This document shows positions 27,528 through 36,885 of a stretch of 64,000 nucleotides of DNA, one piece after another (position 1 is the first letter of the stretch; every line of letters starts with the position of its first letter). The notes under the pieces were generated by a model that was not told the DNA's origin, did not search any database, and saw only the letters and a list, made by a program, of their open reading frames with translations. The translations under genes and the position numbers were made by a program. Where the stretch lies: assembly GCF_007829885.1 (NCBI RefSeq), contig NZ_VIWW01000001.1:186001-250000 (forward strand). The letters are read 5' to 3'. Origin of the DNA: Streptomyces brevispora (lineage in GTDB: Bacteria; Actinomycetota; Actinomycetes; Streptomycetales; Streptomycetaceae).

Positions 27528-27641
27528 GGGCGAGACCCCCGGTCGTAAGCGGAATGGGGCTGCAGGTGCACGACAGTGCGCCAACTATTGCGGGTCGTCA
27601 CCCGGTTCGGCCAGCGATTCGCCTCGTACCGCAGGACCAAT

Positions 27642-27657
27642 ATTGGTCTTGACCACT
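27642..27657. promoter_or_regulatory. DasR-responsive-element-like site
   Basis: ATTGGTCTTGACCACT matches 14 of 16 bases of the remembered dre consensus ACTGGTCTAGACCACT. It overlaps a perfect 14-base palindrome, GACCAATATTGGTC (27635-27648). It lies between the divergent C39-like peptidase (start 27527) and the uridine-kinase-like gene (start 27702), 45 bases before the latter. DasR represses genes for chitin and N-acetylglucosamine use and development in Streptomyces. Binding is inferred from sequence only. Confidence 0.5.
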
Positions 27658-27701
27658 GGCGTGACCTGCTACAGCTTCACGGCGCCTCGTAGGCTGGGTG
27701 A

Positions 27702-28331
27702 ATGAACGACCTCTCCCTCCACGCCGCCCGGCTGCGCACCCTGCCGCCGTCCTGCGGACCGGTCCGGCTGATCGCCGTCGACGGTCACGCGGGATCGGGC
27801 AAGAGCACCTTCGCCGCCCGGCTGGCGGCGGTGCTGGACGACGCCCCCGTACTGCACCTGGACGATCTGGCCACCCACGAAGAGCTGTTCGACTGGACGG
27901 ACAGACTCCGGGACCAGGTCATCGAACCGCTGTCGCACGGGGAGCGCGCACGCTACGAGCCGTACGACTGGACCGCCCGGAGCTTCGGCCCGCCGCGCAC
28001 CCTGGAACCCGCCCCGGTGGTCCTGGTCGAGGGGGTGGGCTCCGGCCGTCGGGCCCTGCGCCCCTTCCTCGCACAGCTGTTGTGGATGGATCTGCCCGCC
28101 ACGGAGTCCTGGGAACGGGGCCGGCGACGGGACGGACCGGCCCTGACGGCGTTCTGGGACGACTGGACCGCCGCCGAAAAGGCTCACTTCTCGGCCGATC
28201 CCTCCCGCCCCTCGGCCGATGCGTTGGTACGCCAGTTGCCTGTGGGGTACGAGTGGCTGGAGGGATCCCCCGCGACAGCAGGAGTGAACCAATCCGTCAC
28301 CCAACGTGATCATCCGGTACCGCCATACTGA
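27702..28331 (+). CDS. Uridine kinase-like P-loop ATPase
   Basis: A 209-residue P-loop kinase-like protein. Walker A is GHAGSGKST at about residues 28-36; VLHLDDLATHEELFDW follows, resembling the uridine kinase/phosphoribulokinase substrate region; VVLVEGVGSGR is the Walker B-like strand. Family members phosphorylate uridine or are uncharacterised. The 5' end appears leaderless: TAGGCT at 27690-27695 would be a -10 with transcription starting near the ATG, and there is no ribosome binding site. Confidence 0.8.
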   Translation: MNDLSLHAARLRTLPPSCGPVRLIAVDGHAGSGKSTFAARLAAVLDDAPVLHLDDLATHEELFDWTDRLRDQVIEPLSHGERARYEPYDWTARSFGPPRTLEPAPVVLVEGVGSGRRALRPFLAQLLWMDLPATESWERGRRRDGPALTAFWDDWTAAEKAHFSADPSRPSADALVRQLPVGYEWLEGSPATAGVNQSVTQRDHPVPPY

Positions 28332-28368
28332 GCAGTCGGAAATCGGCCCGGAAGTGCCTCAACTCTGC

Positions 28369-28468
28369 TTGACCCGGGGCGGTACAGGTCTTACGTTCTC
28401 AATGTGCGGCTTTTCGGAGCCCCCGCAGACGCGAAGCCCCCGGTTGTTCCCCCGTGATCGGGGGCTTC
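28369..28468 (+). ncRNA. Candidate small RNA with its own promoter and terminator
   Basis: TTGACC (28369-28374), a 17-base spacer and TACGTT (28392-28397) make a near-consensus sigma-70 promoter. About 65 bases later a hairpin with 10-base perfect arms, GAAGCCCCCG (28433-28442) and CGGGGGCTTC (28459-28468), could end transcription. No open frame lies between. The RNA would start near 28404 and be about 65 nt long. It might instead be a leader for the downstream AAA+ gene, but the hairpin comes 220 bases before that ATG. Confidence 0.5.
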
Positions 28469-28689
28469 GTCCTGTGCCCGACGATCATTTCCAGCCGCAG
28501 CCCACCCCATTCCGCTTACCGTGGGTCACGGTCCTCCTTCGGCCTGCGGCGCCCTTAGTCGGACTCTCCCTGCGCAGGTACGATGCCTCTCGGTGCGGTC
28601 AATTCCCGTCCACGGCACAGTGATTCGGCACGCCTCGGCGGGCGCTCGTGCGGCGGGACATCCTGGGGGCACGGTTTGTGGGGGACCAG

Positions 28690-30606
28690 ATGGACATCGG
28701 CACGCAGGGCGCGCAGGCCCCGGCCGACCTCGCCTGGCTACGTGGCGTGGACGCCTACACCATGGGCGCCTATCCGCAGGCCGAAGAGGAATTCAGAGCC
28801 GCGGCGCAGCTCGATCCCGGCATGGCGGACGCCTGGCTGGGCCTCCATGCGCTGCGGGTCGACACCACGACGGCGTTGTTGCACATGCACCGCCATCGCG
28901 ACCGCTTCGGGGAGCAGCGCGGCCGTCATCGCCGCACGCTGAACTCCTGGTACTGGCTGGGCTGGTGGGTACAGCCGGTGCTGGAGAGCCCACGCGATCT
29001 GCTGCTGGCGCACGCCTCGCACTGGCTGGACGGACGCCACGTGCCGGAGCTCGACCGGGCGCTGGCCGGGCTGCCGCCGGTGGACGCCGACGCACAGGTC
29101 CGCTTCCTGCACGCCTGCCGGTCCTATCTGGTCAAGGACTGGGAGCAACTCGTACGCCATACGGAGCAGCTGATCGACGATCCGCTGCTGGGCATCGAGG
29201 CGGGGCTCTTCGGCGGGATGGCGCGGGTACGCCTGGAGATGTACGGACAGGCCGAGCCGCTGCTCTCCACCGCGCTGATGCGCTGCCGCAGCGAGCAGCC
29301 GCAGCGCAAGGAGCTGCGCTACTGGCTGGCCCGGGCCCACGAGGGCACCGGTCGCAGTGCGGCGGCGCTGCCCCTGTACCGGGCGGTGCACCGGATCGAT
29401 CCGGCGTTCATGGACACCTCGGCGCGGCTGGCCGCGATCGCGGACTACGACGGTCTCGACGGCTCCGACGAGCTGTCGGGCCTGGCCGCCGTGTCCCTGA
29501 CCGGCCTGGGCGCCGACGGCACCTTCGCGGAGACCCAGCCGGACGGCGACTCGATGCTGGGCACCGATCTGGTGGACGGCCGCGAACTGCGCCCCGGCGG
29601 CGAGCTGCAGGACCTGCCGGGGATCGGGGTCTCACCGCCGCAGGGCGGGGCGCGGGAGAAGACCGCGGTGCCGGGCCAGTCCACGCCGCAGCCGTTCCCG
29701 GCCGGTCCCAGCGATCCGGTGCTGCTGGCGGACGCGCTGGCGGAGCTGGAGCGGATGGTCGGGCTGGAACCGGTGAAACGGCAGGTCAAGGCCTTGTCCG
29801 CACAGCTGAACATGGCGCGGCTGCGGGCCGGCCAGGGGCTGCCCGTGCAGCCGCCGAAACGGCATTTCGTCTTCTCCGGACCGTCCGGCACCGGGAAGAC
29901 CACGGTGGCCCGCATCCTGGGCCGGGTGTTCTACGCGCTGGGACTGCTCGGCGGCGACCATCTGGTTGAGGCCCAACGGGCCGACCTGGTCGGCGAGTTC
30001 CTGGGCCAGACCGCGGTGAAGGCCAATGATCTGATCGACTCCGCGCTGGGCGGGGTGCTGTTCGTCGACGAGGCGTACAGCCTCTCCAACACGGGTTACA
30101 GCAAGGGCGACGCCTACGGGGACGAGGCCCTGCAGGTCCTCCTCAAGCGTGCGGAGGACAACCGGGACCATCTCGTGGTCATCCTGGCGGGATACCCGGA
30201 GGGCATGGACCGGCTGCTCGCCACCAACCCCGGGCTGTCCTCGCGGTTCACCACCCGGGTGGACTTCCCCAGCTACCGCCCGCTGGAACTCACCTCGATC
30301 GGTGAGGTCCTGGCCGCGGAGAACGGGGACGCGTGGGACGAGGAGTCGCTGGACGAGCTGCGTTCCATCAGCGGCCACGTCGTCGACCAGGGCTGGCTCG
30401 ACGAGCTGGGCAACGGCCGGTTCCTGCGCACGCTGTACGAGAAGAGCTGCGCCTACCGCGATCTGCGGCTCTCCGGCTGTGCGACGGTGCCGACGCGGGA
30501 CGATCTGGCGACGCTGCGGCTGCCGGATCTGATGCAGGCGTACGGCGAGGTGCTGTCGGGGCGGGGGCCGGCGGGGCGGCGGCAGCAGGAGCCGCCGGCC
30601 GGGTGA
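28690..30606 (+). CDS. TPR-AAA+ ATPase of the CbxX/CfqX (EccA-like) family
   Basis: A 638-residue protein. Residues about 15-260 are TPR-like alpha-helical repeats, followed by a Gly/Pro-rich linker and a CbxX/CfqX-type AAA+ domain with Walker A GPSGTGKTTV, Walker B GVLFVDEAYSL, a sensor region and arginine finger around NPGLSSRF. The layout equals EccA, the cytosolic ATPase of ESX type VII secretion, but no other ESX gene is nearby, so a link to secretion is inference. ATG 28690 follows GGGGGA; an upstream GTG at 28648 is possible. Confidence 0.88.
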   Translation: MDIGTQGAQAPADLAWLRGVDAYTMGAYPQAEEEFRAAAQLDPGMADAWLGLHALRVDTTTALLHMHRHRDRFGEQRGRHRRTLNSWYWLGWWVQPVLESPRDLLLAHASHWLDGRHVPELDRALAGLPPVDADAQVRFLHACRSYLVKDWEQLVRHTEQLIDDPLLGIEAGLFGGMARVRLEMYGQAEPLLSTALMRCRSEQPQRKELRYWLARAHEGTGRSAAALPLYRAVHRIDPAFMDTSARLAAIADYDGLDGSDELSGLAAVSLTGLGADGTFAETQPDGDSMLGTDLVDGRELRPGGELQDLPGIGVSPPQGGAREKTAVPGQSTPQPFPAGPSDPVLLADALAELERMVGLEPVKRQVKALSAQLNMARLRAGQGLPVQPPKRHFVFSGPSGTGKTTVARILGRVFYALGLLGGDHLVEAQRADLVGEFLGQTAVKANDLIDSALGGVLFVDEAYSLSNTGYSKGDAYGDEALQVLLKRAEDNRDHLVVILAGYPEGMDRLLATNPGLSSRFTTRVDFPSYRPLELTSIGEVLAAENGDAWDEESLDELRSISGHVVDQGWLDELGNGRFLRTLYEKSCAYRDLRLSGCATVPTRDDLATLRLPDLMQAYGEVLSGRGPAGRRQQEPPAG

Positions 30607-30631
30607 GCGGATCGGTGGGGGGCTTTGTCCC

Positions 30632-30692
30632 CAATCGCCGGACGGGCCCGGGCTTCCGTCCTGGCGGGCTCGACGGCCCCGGCCGGCGATTG
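30632..30692. terminator. Bidirectional terminator-like stem between convergent genes
   Basis: CAATCGCCGG (30632-30641) and CCGGCGATTG (30683-30692) are perfect 10-base arms enclosing further GC-rich pairing. The stem lies between the stops of the convergent AAA+ and CNNM genes. Elements with this CAATCGCCGG core are frequent at Streptomyces gene ends. Confidence 0.6.
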
Positions 30693-30705
30693 AGGACCGC
30701 GGCGC

Positions 30706-31803
30706 TTACCGGACCAGGGCCGTGAGTTCGTCCGAGACGGTCTTCTTCTCCTCGGTGCGACGCGGCTCCGTGACCCGGTGGGCCGGGTCACGTACCTCGC
30801 CGACCAGCATTTCCAGGACGTCCTCCATGGCGACCAGGCCGAGTACCCGGCCCGATGCGTCGGCGACCTGGGCCAGGTGCGTCGCGGCGCGTCGCATCAC
30901 GGTCAGGGCGTCGTCCAGCGGAAGTTCGGCCCGCACCGTCGCCATCGGGCGCCACACGTGCTGCGGGACCGCCCGCTCGACGTCCTCCAGGTCGAGGACG
31001 TCCTTGACGTGCAGGTAGCCCATGAACGGGCCGCCGCCCTCCGCGCAGACGGGGAACCGTGAGTAGCCGGTCCGCACCGTGAGCTCCTCGATCCGGCGCG
31101 GGGTGACGGACGGGTCGACCGTCACCAGGGAAGCCCGGCTGAGCAGCACATCGGTGACAGGCCTGCTGCCCAGCTCCAGCGCGTCCTCCAGCCGTTCCTG
31201 CGCGTCGGGCCCCAGGAGTCCGGCCTGCCCTGAGTCCTCGACCAGCCGGTTGAGCTGCTCGCTGGTGAAGACGGCCTCCACCTCGTCCTTCGGCTCGACG
31301 TCGAAGAGCCGGAGCACCAGCCGGGCGCAGGCGCCCAGCGCGGAGGTGACCGGGCGGCAGAGGCGGGCGAAGCCGACCAGGCCGGGGCTGAGCCACAGCG
31401 AGGTCTTCTCCGGGGCCGCCATCGCCAGGTTCTTCGGGACCATCTCGCCGATGACGAGATGGAGGAAGACGACGAAGACCAGCGCCAGCACGTAGCCGAG
31501 CGGATGGATCAGCCCCTCGGGGAGGTGCACCGCGCGGAAGACCGGCTCCAGCAGCTGGGCGACGGTCGGTTCCGCGACGGCTCCGAGTGTCAGTGAGCAG
31601 ATGGTGATGCCGAACTGGGCGGCCGCCATCATCTGCGGCAGGTTCTCCAGGCCGTACAGCACCTGCCGGGCCCGGCTGGACCCGGTTGCCGCGAGTGGTT
31701 CGATCTGGCTGCGGCGTACGGAGACGAGGGCGAACTCGGCGCCGACGAAGAAGCCGTTCGCGAGGACCAGGAGTCCGGCGAAGAGCAATTGGACCAGGCT
31801 CAT
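30706..31803 (-). CDS. CNNM/CorC-type membrane protein (hemolysin family), short form
   Basis: A 365-residue DUF21-CBS protein. The N-terminal DUF21 has about four membrane segments, with the typical LLVLANGFFVGAEFALVSVRRSQ start and VIGEMVPKNLA. A CBS pair follows from about residue 205 (VTDVLLSRASLVTVD to VLGLVAMEDVLEMLVGEV). It lacks the C-terminal CorC/HlyC domain found in its partner. Bacterial CNNM proteins export or regulate Mg2+ transport. Its start overlaps the end of the upstream partner by four bases (ATGA), so translation is coupled. Confidence 0.92.
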   Translation of the reverse strand: MSLVQLLFAGLLVLANGFFVGAEFALVSVRRSQIEPLAATGSSRARQVLYGLENLPQMMAAAQFGITICSLTLGAVAEPTVAQLLEPVFRAVHLPEGLIHPLGYVLALVFVVFLHLVIGEMVPKNLAMAAPEKTSLWLSPGLVGFARLCRPVTSALGACARLVLRLFDVEPKDEVEAVFTSEQLNRLVEDSGQAGLLGPDAQERLEDALELGSRPVTDVLLSRASLVTVDPSVTPRRIEELTVRTGYSRFPVCAEGGGPFMGYLHVKDVLDLEDVERAVPQHVWRPMATVRAELPLDDALTVMRRAATHLAQVADASGRVLGLVAMEDVLEMLVGEVRDPAHRVTEPRRTEEKKTVSDELTALVR

Positions 31804-33170
31804 CGCGCGGCCTCCAGGACACCGCGGGCCGCCGGTTCGGCGGCGACCGGGTCCAGGACTCCGGCCAGCCGCACGAAGCGGACCTTCTCGGCCCGGTAGT
31901 GGCCGACCTGGCGGACCGAGATCCGCCAGCCGGGCAGTTCGGCCCGGTCGCCGGGGGCGGGAATCCGTCCCAGCAGATCGGCCACCAGCCCGGCCACCGT
32001 CTCGTACGGGCCGTCGGGTACGTCGAGCCCTATCCGGCGAAGCGTGAGCACCCGGCAGCTGCCTTCGGCGTCCCAGACGGGCCTGCCGTCCTCGGGGGCA
32101 GCGGGGGCCAGTTCGGGGCGGTCGGCGCCTTCGGCGTCGTGCTCGTCCCTGACCTCGCCGACGAGTTCCTCGATGATGTCCTCAAGGGTGACGACACCCG
32201 CGGTGCCGCCGTACTCGTCGACCACGACGGCGATCGGCTGTTCGTTGCGCAGCCGCCGGAGGAGCTGCTCGACGGGCAGGGTCTCGGGCACCAGCAGCGG
32301 GGGCACCGCGATCCGGCCGGCCGGAGTACGCAGCCGCTCCCCCGCCGGAACGGCGAGCGCGTCCTTGAGGTGGATCATGCCGACGACCTCGTCGATGCGC
32401 TCCCGGTAGACGGGGAAACGGGAGAGGCCGGTGGCCCGGGTGAGGTTGAGGACGTCGGCGGCGGTGGCGGAGGACTGAAGGGCGCTGACCTTCACTCGCG
32501 GGGTCATCACGTGCTGGGCGGTGAGGCCGGCGAGCGACAGGGTCCGTACGAAGAGGTCCGCGGTGTCCTGTTCGAGGGTGCCGGCCTCGGCCGAGTGCCT
32601 GGCCAGGGAGACCAGCTCCCCCGGTGTCCGGGCGGAGGCCAGCTCGTCGGTCGGTTCGACGCCGAGCAGCCGCACCAGCCGGTTGGCGACCGTGTTCAGC
32701 AGGCCGATCACCGGGCGGAAGGCCCGGGTGAACCGGGCTTGTGGTCCGGCGACGAACCGGGCGACCTGGAGCGGCTTGGAGACCGCCCAGTTCTTCGGTA
32801 CGAGTTCGCCGATCACCATCTGGACGGCGGCCGCGAGCAGCATGCCGATCACCATACTGATGCCGGGTACGGCACCGTCGGGGAGACCGGTCAGGGTGAG
32901 TGGGCTCTCCAGCAGCTGGGCGAGCGCCGGCTCGGCGAGCATGCCTACCACCAGTGAGGTGATGGTGATGCCGAGCTGGGTGCCGGACAGCTGGAAGGAG
33001 AGTTCGCGCAGGGCCTCGACGACGGTACGGGCCCGTCGGTCGCCCTCGGCGGCGGCGCGCTCGGCGTCCGCCCGTTCCACGGTGACGAGCCCGAATTCGG
33101 CTGCCACGAAGAATCCGTTGGCGAGGATGAGAAGGAATGCCGCGCTGAGCAGCAGCAGGGGGGTGGTCAT
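31800..33170 (-). CDS. CNNM/CorC-type membrane protein (hemolysin family), long form
   Basis: A 456-residue DUF21-CBS-CorC protein. LILANGFFVAAEFGLVTVE opens the DUF21 membrane domain, which ends past VIGELVPKNWAVS. The CBS pair includes HVMTPRVKVSALQ and VVVDEYGGTAGVVTLEDIIEELVGEV, the latter a strong family signature. The last 85 residues are the CorC/HlyC ion-transporter-associated domain. It is the first gene of a coupled pair. Likely role: divalent cation homeostasis at the cytoplasmic membrane. An AAGGAGTcACTCCTT palindrome lies 60 bases upstream. Confidence 0.93.
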   Translation of the reverse strand: MTTPLLLLSAAFLLILANGFFVAAEFGLVTVERADAERAAAEGDRRARTVVEALRELSFQLSGTQLGITITSLVVGMLAEPALAQLLESPLTLTGLPDGAVPGISMVIGMLLAAAVQMVIGELVPKNWAVSKPLQVARFVAGPQARFTRAFRPVIGLLNTVANRLVRLLGVEPTDELASARTPGELVSLARHSAEAGTLEQDTADLFVRTLSLAGLTAQHVMTPRVKVSALQSSATAADVLNLTRATGLSRFPVYRERIDEVVGMIHLKDALAVPAGERLRTPAGRIAVPPLLVPETLPVEQLLRRLRNEQPIAVVVDEYGGTAGVVTLEDIIEELVGEVRDEHDAEGADRPELAPAAPEDGRPVWDAEGSCRVLTLRRIGLDVPDGPYETVAGLVADLLGRIPAPGDRAELPGWRISVRQVGHYRAEKVRFVRLAGVLDPVAAEPAARGVLEAAR

Positions 33171-33229
33171 ACCGCCGCCTCCACAGAAGGGGCGGCGCAG
33201 GTACTACCGGAAGATCCGTCCATTGCTGG

Positions 33230-33244
33230 AAGGAGTCACTCCTT
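33230..33244. promoter_or_regulatory. 15-base palindrome upstream of the CNNM pair
   Basis: AAGGAGT-C-ACTCCTT is perfectly symmetric and lies in the 182-base gap between the PH-domain gene and the CNNM operon, 60 bases before the latter's start. It could be a repressor site for a metal- or stress-responsive regulator. No matching consensus is known to me. Confidence 0.3.
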
Positions 33245-33352
33245 GGGTCGCAGGAAAGCCCCGCGGGTCTCGGGGACCACTGGTGGGGGCGGGGCGCACA
33301 GGGCGCCGCCGCCCTCCAGAGTAAACAACAAGAGGCCTCACGGGGCAGGGGC

Positions 33353-33817
33353 TCAGCAGTTGTCCGTGCCCGTGCCGTGGTTCTCGGCGAGGGCGCGGAG
33401 CGCGCGGGCGTCGCGAATGGCCTGCTCCTTGGCGATTCCGGGCTGGATGCCGAGGGCGGGCATGCTGGTCCCGTCGCTGAGGTCGAGAAAGACCCACGGG
33501 TCGCCGACCCGTAGGTTGACGCGCACGATCTCCGCCCAGGACAGCCGCCGGGTACGTGTGAGGTTGACCACGGTCACCCCGCTGTCGTCCGCGACGATCT
33601 TGGGGCGGCTGAGCAGCGCGAGAACGCCGAGGAAGACCAGCGCGGTGAAGACGAAGCTGGTCCGCTCCCCCGCGCTGAGCTGTTCCAGGGTGAAGGCGAC
33701 GACGGTGATGACGGCGAACATCACCACCCCGACACTCAGCAGGACCACCCGGGTACGGGTCGGCCGGAAGGTGACCGGAAGGGCGGGGGGTTCGGTCCGG
33801 GGAGCGGGGGCTGACAT
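33353..33817 (-). CDS. PH-domain membrane protein
   Basis: A 154-residue protein with two membrane helices near the N-terminus (about residues 24-44 and 53-70) followed by a bacterial PH-like domain (IVADDSGVTVVNLTRTRRLSWAEIVRVNL, then DPWVFLDLSDGTSMP). In Streptomyces this gene regularly follows hisG. The function is unknown; the PH domain would face the cytosol. It starts 22 bases after the hisG stop and is probably the last gene of the riboflavin-histidine transcript. Confidence 0.85.
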   Translation of the reverse strand: MSAPAPRTEPPALPVTFRPTRTRVVLLSVGVVMFAVITVVAFTLEQLSAGERTSFVFTALVFLGVLALLSRPKIVADDSGVTVVNLTRTRRLSWAEIVRVNLRVGDPWVFLDLSDGTSMPALGIQPGIAKEQAIRDARALRALAENHGTGTDNC

Positions 33818-33839
33818 GTTCTTCTTCCGTGTCCCGCCG

Positions 33840-34688
33840 TCAGAGGCGGCAGGCGTGGATGGCCGTGGTGAGGATGGCGCGGGCGCCGAGGTCGTACAGA
33901 TCGTCCATGATCCGCTGTGCCTCCCTGGAGGCGACCATGGAGCGGACCGCGACCCAGCCCTCGTGGTGCAGGGGGGAGATGGTCGGTGACTCCAGGCCGG
34001 GGGTGAGGGCGACCGCGCGCTCCAGGTGCTCGACGCGGCAGTCGTAGTCCATCATCACGTAGCTGCGGGCGACCAGGACGCCCTGCAGCCGGCGCAGGAA
34101 CTGCTGCACCTTGGGCTCGTCGTCCGGGGCGCCGATACGGCGGATGACGACGGCCTCCGACTTCATGATGGGTTCGCCGATGACCTCGAGTCCGGCGTTG
34201 CGCATGCTGGTGCCGGTCTCGACGACGTCGGCGATGATCTGCGCGACGCCGAGCTCGATGGCGGTCTCGACGGCGCCGTCCAGGTGGACGACGGAGGCGT
34301 TGACGCCGGCGTCGGCGAGGTGCTTGGCGACGATGCCCTCGTAGGAGGTGGCGATCGTCAGCCCGTCGAAGTCCTGCGGGCCCGCGGCCGTGCCGGGCTT
34401 GGTGGCGTAGCGGAAGGTCGAACGGGCGAAACCGAGCTGGAGGATCTCCTCCGACTCGGCACCGGAGTCCTGCAGCAGGTCGCGGCCGGTGATGCCGATG
34501 TCGAGACGGCCCGAGCTGACGTAGATCGCGATGTCACGGGGGCGCAGGTAGAAGAACTCCACCTCGTTCTCGGGGTCGACGAGGACGAGCTCCTTGGACT
34601 CCTTGCGCTGCTGGTAGCCGGCCTCATGGAGCATCGCCATCGCAGGCCCTGAGAGTGAACCCTTGTTGGGGACGGCGATGCGCAGCAT
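33840..34688 (-). CDS. hisG: ATP phosphoribosyltransferase, long form
   Basis: A 282-residue enzyme for the first step of histidine synthesis: ATP plus PRPP gives N1-(5-phosphoribosyl)-ATP. The start MLRIAVPNKGSLSGPA, the GRLDIGITGRDLL block and the PRPP-binding stretch ADVVETGTSMR are standard. The C-terminal regulatory ACT-like domain is present, so it is the long, feedback-inhibited form that needs no HisZ. hisE is immediately upstream (59-base gap), as usual in actinobacteria. Confidence 0.96.
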   Translation of the reverse strand: MLRIAVPNKGSLSGPAMAMLHEAGYQQRKESKELVLVDPENEVEFFYLRPRDIAIYVSSGRLDIGITGRDLLQDSGAESEEILQLGFARSTFRYATKPGTAAGPQDFDGLTIATSYEGIVAKHLADAGVNASVVHLDGAVETAIELGVAQIIADVVETGTSMRNAGLEVIGEPIMKSEAVVIRRIGAPDDEPKVQQFLRRLQGVLVARSYVMMDYDCRVEHLERAVALTPGLESPTISPLHHEGWVAVRSMVASREAQRIMDDLYDLGARAILTTAIHACRL

Positions 34689-34747
34689 GAGGTCGGATTT
34701 CCTTTGCGAAAGGGGTCTGGGACGTGGGGCGGGTGCGGGGGTGGTGC

Positions 34748-35020
34748 TCAGAGATGGGCGTAGACGTCGTCGAGCGAGATTCCGCGCGCGAGCATCATCA
34801 CCTGGACGTGGTAGAGCAGTTGCGAGATCTCCTCGGCTGCGGCGTCCTTGCTCTCGTGCTCGGCGGCCATCCACACTTCGGCGGCCTCCTCCACGACCTT
34901 CTTCCCGATGGCATGCACGCCCTTGTCCACCAGTTCGGCGGTACGGGAGGTGGAGGGGTCGCCGTTGGCGGCCTTGAGTTGCAGCTCGGCGAAGAGCTCT
35001 TCGAAGGTTTTGTTCGCCAT
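34748..35020 (-). CDS. hisE: Phosphoribosyl-ATP pyrophosphatase
   Basis: A 90-residue single-domain HisE that removes pyrophosphate from phosphoribosyl-ATP. The alpha-helical NTP-pyrophosphohydrolase motif is clear in [20 protein letters not shown] followed by [11 protein letters not shown], supplying the Glu/Asp metal ligands. HisI is not fused. It sits between ribH (34-base gap) and hisG, the arrangement seen in other Streptomyces. Confidence 0.95.
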   Translation of the reverse strand: MANKTFEELFAELQLKAANGDPSTSRTAELVDKGVHAIGKKVVEEAAEVWMAAEHESKDAAAEEISQLLYHVQVMMLARGISLDDVYAHL

Positions 35021-35054
35021 GATGTCCTTAGAATACGGGGTCCGGGACCCGCAC

Positions 35055-35540
35055 TCAGCGCCAGGGTTCGCTGACCGAGCGCAGTGTGGTGGCGGTGGCG
35101 ACGGCCGCGGTGACCGCTTCGTGCCCCTTGTCCTCGTTGGACCCCTCGATGCCCGCCCGGTCGAGTGCCTGCTCCTCGGTGTCACAGGTGAGGACGCCGA
35201 AGCCGACCGGTACACCGGTGTCGACCGCGACCTGGGTGAGGCCGTTGGTGACGCCGTGGGACACGTATTCGAAGTGCGGGGTGCCGCCGCGGATGATCAC
35301 GCCGAGGGCGACGATCGCGTCGTAACCGCGCCCGGCCAGCACCTTGGCGACCACCGGGAGCTCGAAGCTGCCGGGGACCCTCAGCAGGGTCGGCTCGTCG
35401 ATGCCCAGCTCATGCAGGGCGCGCAGTGCACCGTCGACGAGTCCGTCCATGACCTTCTCGTGCCACTGTGCGGCGACGACCGCCACACGGAGGTCACCGC
35501 AGTTGCGTACGGACAGTTCGGGTGCGCCCTTGCCGCTCAT
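35055..35540 (-). CDS. ribH: 6,7-dimethyl-8-ribityllumazine synthase
   Basis: A 161-residue lumazine synthase, condensing 5-amino-6-ribitylaminouracil with dihydroxybutanone phosphate. Diagnostic stretches are [31 protein letters not shown] and [20 protein letters not shown], including the catalytic His region. It lies downstream of ribBA with a 46-base gap in the riboflavin operon. Confidence 0.97.
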   Translation of the reverse strand: MSGKGAPELSVRNCGDLRVAVVAAQWHEKVMDGLVDGALRALHELGIDEPTLLRVPGSFELPVVAKVLAGRGYDAIVALGVIIRGGTPHFEYVSHGVTNGLTQVAVDTGVPVGFGVLTCDTEEQALDRAGIEGSNEDKGHEAVTAAVATATTLRSVSEPWR

Positions 35541-35586
35541 GTCTCTCCTACCGCTCGATCGGGTGACTGCTGGAAGTGCTGGTGGG

Positions 35587-36885
35587 TCACTGGTTGCCGC
35601 AGGTCGCCACGGTGGTGGCGTCGAGCCAGGGCAGGTCGTGGCCCATGCGGTCGCGCTTGGTGCGCAGGTACCGCAGATTATGTTCGCCGGCCTGGACGGG
35701 CATCGGCTCCCGTCCGGTGACGGCCAGACCGTGCCGCAGGATCGCGGCGGTCTTCTCGGGGTTGTTCGTCATCAGGCGCAGACTGCGGACACCGAGATCC
35801 TTGAGGATCTGGGCGCCGGCCGCGTAGTCCCTGGCGTCGGCCGGCAGGCCGAGCTCCAGATTGGCGTCGAGCGTGTCGACGCCGCGCTCCTGGAGTTCGT
35901 ACGCGCGCAGCTTGGAGACCAGTCCGATGCCTCGTCCCTCGTGGCCGCGCAGATAGACCACGACGCCGCGGCCCTCGTCCGTGACGCGCCGCATGGAGGC
36001 GTGCAGCTGGGGGCCGCAGTCGCAGCGCTCGGACTGGAAGATGTCGCCGGTCAGGCACTCGGAGTGGACCCGGACCAGGACGTCGTCGCCGTCCCCGATG
36101 TCGCCGTGGACCAGCGCGACGTGTTCCACGCCGTCCACGGTGGAGCGGTAGCCGAAGGCGGTGAAGGCGCCGAAGTCCGTCGGCAGCCTGACCTCGGCCT
36201 CACGGCGGACGGTCGGCTCGGAGGTGCGCCGGTAGGCGATCAGGTCCTCGATGGAGATGATCGTGAGCCCGTGCTTGCGGGCGAACGGGACCAGTTGGGG
36301 AAGGCGCAGCATGACGCCGTCCTCGCCCGCGATCTCGACGATCGCGCCGGCGGGCCGCAGTCCGGCGAGCCGGGCGAGGTCGACGGCCGCCTCGGTGTGG
36401 CCGTTGCGCACGAGCACACCGCCGGAGCGGGCGCGCAGCGGGAAGACGTGGCCGGGGCGCACGAAGTCGCCGGGGCCCGCGGCGCCGCCGGCGAGCAGCC
36501 GGAGCGTGGTGGCCCGGTCGGCGGCGGAGATGCCGGTGCTCACGCCGTGCGCGGCCGAGGCGTCGACGGAGACGGTGAAGGCGGTCTTCATCGACTCGGT
36601 GTTGTGGTCGACCATCTGCGGGAGTTCGAGCCGTTCCAGCTCGTCGTTCTCCATGGGCGCGCAGATGAGTCCGCGGCACTCGCTCATCATGAAGGCGACG
36701 ATCTCGGGGGTGGCCTTCTCGGCTGCGATGACGAGGTCGCCCTCGTTCTCCCGGTCCTCGTCGTCGACGACCACGACGGGCCGGCCGGCCGCGATGTCGC
36801 GGATGGCCTGCTCCACGGGGTCGAGGCTGAGGTCCTCGTCGGGCGCGTGGTGTTCCCGGTGCAACCAGGTGGGCTGGGCAGTCAT
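35587..36885 (-). CDS. ribBA: Bifunctional DHBP synthase/GTP cyclohydrolase II
   Basis: A 432-residue fusion that supplies both riboflavin precursors. The N-terminal RibB half has [27 protein letters not shown] and [16 protein letters not shown]. The C-terminal RibA half starts near residue 225 with the zinc site [19 protein letters not shown] and [12 protein letters not shown]. Its start overlaps the ribM stop by four bases (ATGA). Both active sites look complete. Confidence 0.97.
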   Translation of the reverse strand: MTAQPTWLHREHHAPDEDLSLDPVEQAIRDIAAGRPVVVVDDEDRENEGDLVIAAEKATPEIVAFMMSECRGLICAPMENDELERLELPQMVDHNTESMKTAFTVSVDASAAHGVSTGISAADRATTLRLLAGGAAGPGDFVRPGHVFPLRARSGGVLVRNGHTEAAVDLARLAGLRPAGAIVEIAGEDGVMLRLPQLVPFARKHGLTIISIEDLIAYRRTSEPTVRREAEVRLPTDFGAFTAFGYRSTVDGVEHVALVHGDIGDGDDVLVRVHSECLTGDIFQSERCDCGPQLHASMRRVTDEGRGVVVYLRGHEGRGIGLVSKLRAYELQERGVDTLDANLELGLPADARDYAAGAQILKDLGVRSLRLMTNNPEKTAAILRHGLAVTGREPMPVQAGEHNLRYLRTKRDRMGHDLPWLDATTVATCGNQ

